Positions 24,801 to 33,800 of a DNA stretch of 64,000 bases are shown here, one piece after another. Below the pieces are notes generated by a model. It did not search any database, was not told where the DNA came from, and saw only the letters and a list, made by a program, of their open reading frames with translations. Location: contig JADLSH010000395.1 in assembly GCA_016169945.1 (NCBI GenBank), forward strand, positions 4,616,001-4,680,000, given 5' to 3'. The position numbers and the translations under genes are program-made. Source of the DNA: Trachythela sp. YZ-2020 (lineage: Eukaryota; Cnidaria; Anthozoa; Malacalcyonacea; Clavulariidae). Every line of letters begins with the position of its first letter. Position 1 is the stretch's first letter.

Positions 24801-27800
24801 CCCCTATTTGAAAAAATAACTCGGCTAACAAAGTTTGTAACGTTTGTGTTTTAGGTTCAAAAGAAAGAGAGACATTAGAATTTTCTGACATTTGTCGAAT
24901 TTACCTTGGTCGTTGGGGAGACTGGGTAGCCTTTGTGTTCTCACTATGTGCTATATTTGGTGCTTTGATTGTGTTTTATGTACTCATGTCCAACTTCTTG
25001 TATAATACTGGAAGATTTATACATGGTGAGTACACAATTCTTTACCAGTGGACAGTTTAGAATAATACCTTGTAAACTTAAGTTACGAAGTGTTAAAAAC
25101 AAGACACAAAATTCAAGGTCATATTTCGACTCTATTTCAATTATAACTCTATGAAATGCTTTGAATTAGAGTGCAAATATCACTTTTTTGTCTTGTTTAG
25201 CTGTAACAGATTAATATTGTTACACTGTAATTTAGCAACACCCAAAAGAATACAAGTAAACTATACTGAGACGCGATACACAAAATTTCTAATATGGTCG
25301 AAAATATTTTTTGTTGTCATGGACTTCAGTCTAAATGTCTGTTTTTCTTCTTTTATTATCCCCATATACCTATATTTTTATGTAACGTACTGTATATAAC
25401 ATATATTTCTATATTCGTCTATAAATATGATTAAATTTTGTTCCTGGTTGTAAATCACTAGAGTGCACCATAATACACTTGATGGTTTAGTTTCAGACTT
25501 GCAGTTGATGTGATATAACCCGTGCGTGGTTCATGGCGTAGAACTTCTTAAACAAATATAACTTTAGTGAGTATATGGTGTTAAAACAACTAGAAATCTT
25601 TAGCAGCCTCATGTGTTCTGTACATACAGCTATTCATTTGCTCGTAAAACAGAAGACAGAGATCTTATTGTCGTGTAGCTTGCCCGCGAAAACACCGAGC
25701 CAAGAGAAGAACCAGCCTGGTAAACAGCAATATCAACGCAACAACAACAATCGCAGCCAACGGTAAAATAATAAGAACACTCTCGATCATATTAAGGGAG
25801 CGCATGAACGTTGAATTAGTATAAAGAGATGAGTAATCTTCTCCTCTGTATAATACCTTCACAAGTGTGAATCCGCAGAAGATGACCAGTGTTGTCAAAG
25901 ATGCTGTTTCTAAGCAATTTTCCCATCTCTTTCTGAATGGCTTCACACAAAGATGTATGACAAGTATCAAGACACATGCAGTCAGTGCAGACAGTGTGCG
26001 CCAGCGACTGTCGTAGGTGAAAGCAAAGATTAATATAAGAACCAAGCGACGTAATATCAAGACACCTTCCCACGCGAGAGGAGAACGTGGAAAACACGCA
26101 TTGGTTTCGTGAATTCGGAAAGGCCCTGAGAGAACGTGAAGTATTGCAAGACGATTCTTGTTCATTGAATTATGATTATGGCTTTGGTACCTATTGACGT
26201 CAGCACGGTTGCGTAGCAACAATCGTAACCAGTAGCAGCAAAATGGGAAAGGCAGTAAACAGCCAAGACAAAACTGAGTGACAGATATTAAACCTAGGTT
26301 TAAGACATAAGAACCCAGGAAAGGTACCATACAGAATGGTAAAACTGACATTATAACATACCCCAGCAGTACATATTGAAAGCATTGGTAACATTGCATG
26401 GTACCATCAATAAATAACACCTTGGTGTTCTTGTATGGTACACAGTAAAGTAGCGTCAGACATAGTCTGGCTGTGGCCGAGTACATCAATAGAGAAAAGT
26501 GGGTAAATGCGCCTAGTGCTCGCTCCGTGAACGATGGTTTGTGTGAGTCTTCTACATCATTACGCTCATTTGCTTCGTTTAAATCAGAAGAAGGGCTGTT
26601 AACTGAAAAATGCCCAACGTCCCAATAATTGTCAACAAGCGGATTCGGGGATGAAGCACTACCATTTTCTCCTGTCCTCTTGCGTCTACGTACTCTGCTA
26701 CAGAGTTTCCATATGAGACACCCAACCCCAAGAGCTAGGAGCAGGACGAAACCTAAGGAATGTGACAAGAGTGTTTTAGATACAGGTGTAATACTTGGTA
26801 AAGGACAGTCAAGCGAGCTAATATCTGACACTACCATGTTAAAAACATGAGATATCAAGTCATTAACACGTTGGACTACTTTATGTTTCTCTTCGAAGCC
26901 TACACTTGATATCAACAAGTTCATTGTTTGATAGTAATAGAAAATAATTTTAATGCAACCTCCGCTTTCAGTTTCTCCCGTATCAACTCTATCAGACAGG
27001 CTCGGTAACTTCACAGAGAAACCTTTATGCAGAAAACAGACAATATCTTCATGATAGAGGAAGAATATGATATAAGCAAGTATTAGGATAGCAGCTGCAA
27101 GAAAGAATATAGTCGCATTGCATGTGCTGTTTCGTCTGCATGCAGTGCTAAATAGAGATTCAGATGTCCCACTAGGACAGCGTCCACACAATGTTCCAGT
27201 TCTTTGACCGTGGCACTTATCATAGGTAGAACAGTGATGAATATCGCAACAATAATCATGTGGACAGTCTATAAAACGAACTTTATTTCCTATTTTGTAT
27301 CCCCAGAAGTTAGCCTTGGCTTTCAACTGACCTAAGACACAGTGGCCCCCGCGTGGACACTCGTGACACTCAAAGTCTCGCGCGTTGTTTCTTGATTTCG
27401 TCCCGTTATCCATTCCAGATGTATTATATGCAAGCATGCTTGTATTGTTAGGGACATTAATCACCATTCCTCGATCTAACGAGTACGTTTTCCTTGGACA
27501 CGGCTGGCAATAAATATGAAGATAAGTAAAGGCAGTTGTTTCGTTCTGCCTTTGCCTTGAGTTAATGACTTCTTGTTGATCGGTGTCAAAACCCTGAGGA
27601 CAAACAACATTTAAAATACCAGCCATTAGTACACTTCCAAGATGAGCCGATCTGAAACTAGCCAAGTTATTACAAGGTAAATGCATGAAGATAGTTTTTG
27701 CTCCGTTTAATTTAATGATGTTGAAAGTATTATTTCCTGTGATTCTAACAAAACTGTTTGGATATGCAAAAACTTGTACAGCAGTTTCATCAACTCGACT

Positions 27801-30800
27801 AAGTTCAAAATAGCAATCCTGAAGTGTAACGTTAGCCATGTCTGATATAGAGATTACTCCGGTTGAAGGACCTTGTCCGTGGCGGTTATCAATGAATTTA
27901 CAAGCAACTACTTGAAATGAACCAAAATTGAAGAACAATGTGGCGTATATACCAGCTAAGCCTTGACGTGGAAAATAACGATTACCTAAGAAAGTATTAT
28001 TCCTTATTAAGATCGTATTGCTAGAGCCGTATGTATTTGAGACGTATTGATTTGCTTTGAAAGGTGAAATGGCGAACTCTATTGTTCCTGTATTGTGTTG
28101 AAATAAACTATTTTCCAGCGAGACAGAATACTGTCTTGCACGAGCTGCTTCAAGATAAATCAAGGTCTTTTTCCAGTAGTTATTTTTGAAGATCAAGCCA
28201 TCTAGTTTGATGAATGTTGTTTTACCAATCATATTGACGAATTTGTCTTTTAACCAGAGAAACTGTTCTTTGTGGTTAAATCCATGATGATTCTTGAAAA
28301 TGGTTCTGCTTATTATAATTCTCGTACTCTCCGCGAAAGAATGGACAAATATGCCATTTCTAAAGTGTTGTCTTGCTAAGTTGTCACCCAAGAAAGAACA
28401 ATTATTGATAAGTAGTTCATACTTTTGACTCTTTTGTTCTTTCTTCTTAAATTGTTGTCCCTGAAGAATGCTACTGGAATAAAACGAAGTATTCGTGATT
28501 CTGAAAAAGCTGGTTTGACAAGGAAAAGACTGTATACCGGCGGACTGATGATTGCGAAAACTTGAGTTATTTAAAACAAGGGAACATTTTGCTGTTTGGT
28601 TTATCAATATTCCTACGGAATTATTTTGGAAAGTGCATTCGGTAATGACTAAATTGATGTCTGTTTTGAAGTTTTTCACCGCGACTCCTGAGTTGGTTAA
28701 AATAAGATTAACAAGAAATAGACTTATCGTTTTCCAAGACTGTCCTTGAATGAAAAACAAGATTTGATTTTCTCGGCATTGAATCTCTGATGAGCCGTTC
28801 ACACCTCGTATGGTCAGCGAACGTTGTATCAAAATTGCAGTATTCTCACCGCATTCTTGGTAAGGTCGGCCTGCGTAGTCGACTAGGATCGTATCCCCGG
28901 GGTCAGAAATTCGTACGGCAAAGCGCACTGTTTGGCAAGGCTGAATGGACCGTCCACAGGAGGAAGTATCATGACCATTATGTGTCACGTGTCGTTCCCG
29001 TGACACCACTTGAAAAATAACTAAAGAAATCAAACAATGACTTAATATAGCTGATCGCATGAGAGTAGCATAATTACGATTTATTTCATTCATTTAATCA
29101 TGATATGTATTTAACTGCATGCATGCGCTAAGCCTAAGATAATGGGGTGGTGAAAGACATTTGTCCTGACTGTGGTCTGTGTCTGCGGTGTTCAAATAGA
29201 AATCGTGGTAGGTTCGTTTCGCCAGCCTAAAATCACATAAACAAATTTCCAACTTTCCAAACAAAGGCCTTTACATGTACAAGTTTATCATGTGTGTATC
29301 AGTTTATGCATTATGACATATAACACATAACAATGTAGTAACAATGTATTACATGTAACAATGTGTAACAGGTGCCATTTCAAGCTTGCATCATGATATC
29401 GTTTCGTTAAATCACAAACGGGGATATTGCTTATTTCAATGAATTTCATGGAATTTCAGTTGAGAATAAATAATTCGGTTTGTGACACTGTCGACGATTA
29501 CTTTGAAGGAATTGATGATCTTGTTTGGTTTTCTAATCTTTTATTTGATTTTCTCTTGGCGTATTGTACAAATCTTTGCACATTCGTGTTGCCGGCCTTT
29601 CCGAGCTTAAAGGGTGTCGAATCAAACTTGTATTTTCACTATTACTTAGAGTCTCATGCAGTAAAACATTTTTTTCACAATTATATTACCTTCAGTAACT
29701 TATTTTAAAATATTAGTCATACAATTTCCTAGTATGAAATATGATTATGTTTGGACCTAGACCTATGCGGTCGGTCGAAAACTTTCGCATCACCGTCTAA
29801 TTTTTCTAATATATATAGTTCTGCATGCATATTCGATATTACGAATATTTATAATTTATTTTTCCTTACCTTGAGATATAACAGAGAGGAAAGTCAACAC
29901 CACACACCGCCTTAGCATTTTCAACAATGTTAATGTCTGGAATGTAATAGATTAGTGTAAGATTTTTCGTTCATGTGAGTTGCGTATAAACCCACCAAGA
30001 TCTGCTTGCAAATTTTCAATCTGCCCGAGTTATGAAAGTGATTGTACTAGAAACATGCACTTTCGTATGCAATTAATTAATTTCATTTTCTTCATGTGCG
30101 GAACATGCACATGCACATGCCAAACTTGATCGCTTCAGTGACCAGCGTTGATTATTTTGCCTATATTGGTCCTAAAGCTTACGATTTATGAGGAAGCTGC
30201 AGATTAATGTAAAATACATAGCAACCGTTTGCTTTACACAACTGTCACAAGAGTGACCTGTGCGCAGGCTAGAATAAACATGACTGAACAACATTTGCTT
30301 GCATGAAGCATGAGTTTGAAATATTTTGAATATTAGAAATATGTATCGTGTGACAGTATTATATAGACATATATAGGCCCTCTGGCAGGAATTGAACCTG
30401 CGGCCCTGCGATTCCGGTGCAGCGCTCTCACCGTATATTAATTTCCGTTCGAGTATTCCATCTACTAACACCTTCTAGTATTATATATACCGTATTATGA
30501 TGCATACACGGACATTACTGACATTATATGATTAATGTCTGTGCATGTGTAAAGATTTATATTATGATTGTATAATATAATTATGTGTTATTTTTTGTTA
30601 TTTCTCTAGATAAAGTGAATCCCATCAACACTACCTCGGTCAATGGTTCTGGAGGCGGTAAAATTGTTTTGATTTATTTTGTTTAATATTTTCAAGATAG
30701 TCTAGCTAGCCTTGATAAGTTGTTACAAAATTACATAAGTTGATAAGGGCCTGGGATTTATCTAAGTGTAACGTAGATATCTAACCAATTGCAAGTTTTT

Positions 30801-33800
30801 CAGTAATGGCTAGCACGTAGACGTAGTCACTTCAGTTGTTTTAAGACCCCAAGTGTTTTCCCAATGCTGCATGGGATTGTGGATACACTCTGTGGCTGAC
30901 ACTTCGCGAAATATTGGGGGTGCGAACTTGGGTTGCCAACATATAACCACCCTTTTGTTGCTGCAAATCTCAATTCTTAAAACCTTTGGCTTATATTTCA
31001 GGCAAATTTACTTAAATTATAGCCTATCAAGGCTTTTGTGGTTGTAAAATCATTGATACAGCTTTGTTACACAGTTAATCAGCTATCATTCAAAGGCTTT
31101 GAACTAGCTCCGCTAGTGTTCGCCACTGGATACACTTTGTGACCTGAATGATTGGAATGAAATTGCCCATTGGAATCATTTGAATATAGTTTCAGAATTA
31201 TATTTATAATCAATTTCATGATCAAAATAAAAACTAATTATCTTCTCACCTACCCAAAATTTTCCCTTTGATGAGTAAAATTGTCTTCTAATATTTCTTT
31301 GGCTTTTAACCTTTTCTATTTAGTATTTTGTGCTGCCGATGGCATGTCTGAAGCGACGGAAGCTGATACAGATTTCTACGACTACTGGGATAAACAGAAA
31401 ACTGTCCCATTCTTCTTAGTTATTATTCTTTTTCCATTAATGAGTATAAAGTCACCAACATTTTTTACGAAATTTAATGCCTTAGGTATGTATATTTTTA
31501 CAATTACCTGCATTTGTTTTTATATGAAATTATTGGATTTACCTACAGTATGTCATAAATAAGTGAATAAAAATATCTTGGAGCCAGTTCAAGGGGTTCT
31601 CCATGATAAGCATAGATAAGCATAGCAACTTTTAAGATAACCTTAATACTGTCTTTCAACAAATCTACCATACAATCTATAGATGAACAATTTACTTTCG
31701 AAAGATTTGGAGAAAACAGACCAGACATTGATGACCATTGATTGAAAATATATTGAACAGATTTTCAGGACACGCGCGAGTACCAAATGAGCTGTTTTAA
31801 TTTATAACCGCGCCCCTTCCCTATTGAGAAACCTGTGAATGATTTCCGTGGAGAGGACCTTAGAAGACTATACAGAACTTAATATTTCCACGTTTCGAAA
31901 GCGGTTCTGACGTGTGTTTCCAAAAATAATGCTACCTTTTTATCAGAATTTTCAAGAGGAAGAGTTTTATCAATTTCGAAATTCCATGAGGAGGAATCCA
32001 AGAGAAAGAGGTTCCTCAACATGGGGAGGGGGTTAAAATCGGAGTAGCCTAATGAAAAAGCACGGTTGCATGATAATCGATAAATATAACTTACAGCACA
32101 AATTTCTGTAAAGTAATTTGTCTGTTTTATTTAGGAACAATTTCTGTTATTTATGTAATTGTATTCACCATCTACAAGTCTTCCAAGTGGGGAATCAATG
32201 TAGAATTTAGCGACAGTTCTTCTTCTCATTATGTGGCACGTAAGTGACATAGGCATATGGTAAATAATCAGCCAGTTAACAAAACAAACAAACAAATATG
32301 CAATGAAAATGTTATCAAAATAATGGTTCAAATGTTTAGAGTTTTATCTGTCTCTCTTTCTAGAAATCGAACTGTCATTTCCAGCTCTTTCTGGAACATT
32401 AACATTAGCATTCTTTATTCACAACTGCGTTCTATCAATCACGAGATATCAAAAACATCCTAAAAATAACGTAAGTATAGAGATCATAATTGATTTGTAT
32501 TTGTGAAAGACTCATGTATCTATTTCGCAAAGCTTTCAATGTCTCAACCCACATCAGTGCAAATAATGTTATTTTGTATTACCTATATATGTTCGAAGTT
32601 ATCATTGTTTTGTATCATACTGACAAGTACTAGCTTGTTACTGCTGTTAGTCTAATCGGTAGTCAGAGCGTTGGCCTAGCATTCCAGACTCTGGTATCCA
32701 GAGGTTGATGTTCCAATGCATGTCTGCTGGGGCTCAGGAGATGTTTTTGAGTATACTTACAGTGCATGGTATACTAGCGTGCATTGCGAGCCCTAAAAAT
32801 GTGTTAATGCGATATTGATTACTTCCAGTTATAATTCACTTCTCTGCTAGTTTTAATTTAAAATATTTTTAAGTTTTGAAAATGTTTCGGAGATTCACGC
32901 AGACCCATTAGACCTTTTCGATAATTATGTCACCGATCACTCGTTGGTCTGGGAGCCTCGTTCTCATGAATCGTGAGCGAATAGCCTTTCGTCTTGATTC
33001 ACGAGAGCGAGGCTCCCAGGCCAAGGACGTAATTATCGAAAGGGTGTATAGCTTTAAGTGTTGAATAGTGTACGGCGGAATGACCGTATTGATCGAGGTA
33101 TCTATATAGTACAGTTCCTCTGGTACAGTTCTTAAGAAATTTCACTTCCTTAATATTCTTTACTTTGTTTTCTATAGGATCGTGATGTTTTCATTGCGTA
33201 TGTTCTTGTTGGATTAACGTATAGTCTAATAGGATTTGTCTTTTATGTAACTTATCCCAAGGACAAAAAGTCTTGTATTGATCAGGTACGCCACGAATTC
33301 TACTGAAATTGGTAATATTCAATTCGTAGATGGAACTTTTGCATGCAATTGTTGTGCTTTTTTAAACTTTCTGCTCAATTTTGATTTTTTGACATTTATT
33401 GACAACACTAGGGATTTTGGAAAGTTAAAAGCGTATGCATGTTAATGAAAACGTTTTGGTGGGCTCTTCCAAAATGACTGGAGCCTACCATTATACGAAT
33501 CATTATATTATTATAGAATTCTGCGATAAAATATATTTACTTATATACATGATTAAAAGCTTTTAGACGCCGTTTCGATTAAGCACATTACAGTCATCGA
33601 TAGGACTGGACCTTTCACTAGATTTGTAAATACGACTGGGATTTGTGTGCTTGAAGTTAGTACTCTCTTTTGTACATTCTTCCAGTTAACTCGTGCTGCT
33701 TATCAGTGAATACCTGCTTATGGTATTTCTATTCAGCACTATTCGCTCAGCGCATATTCTTATACCACATATATTTACGACTTAACTACTTTTTGAATAA

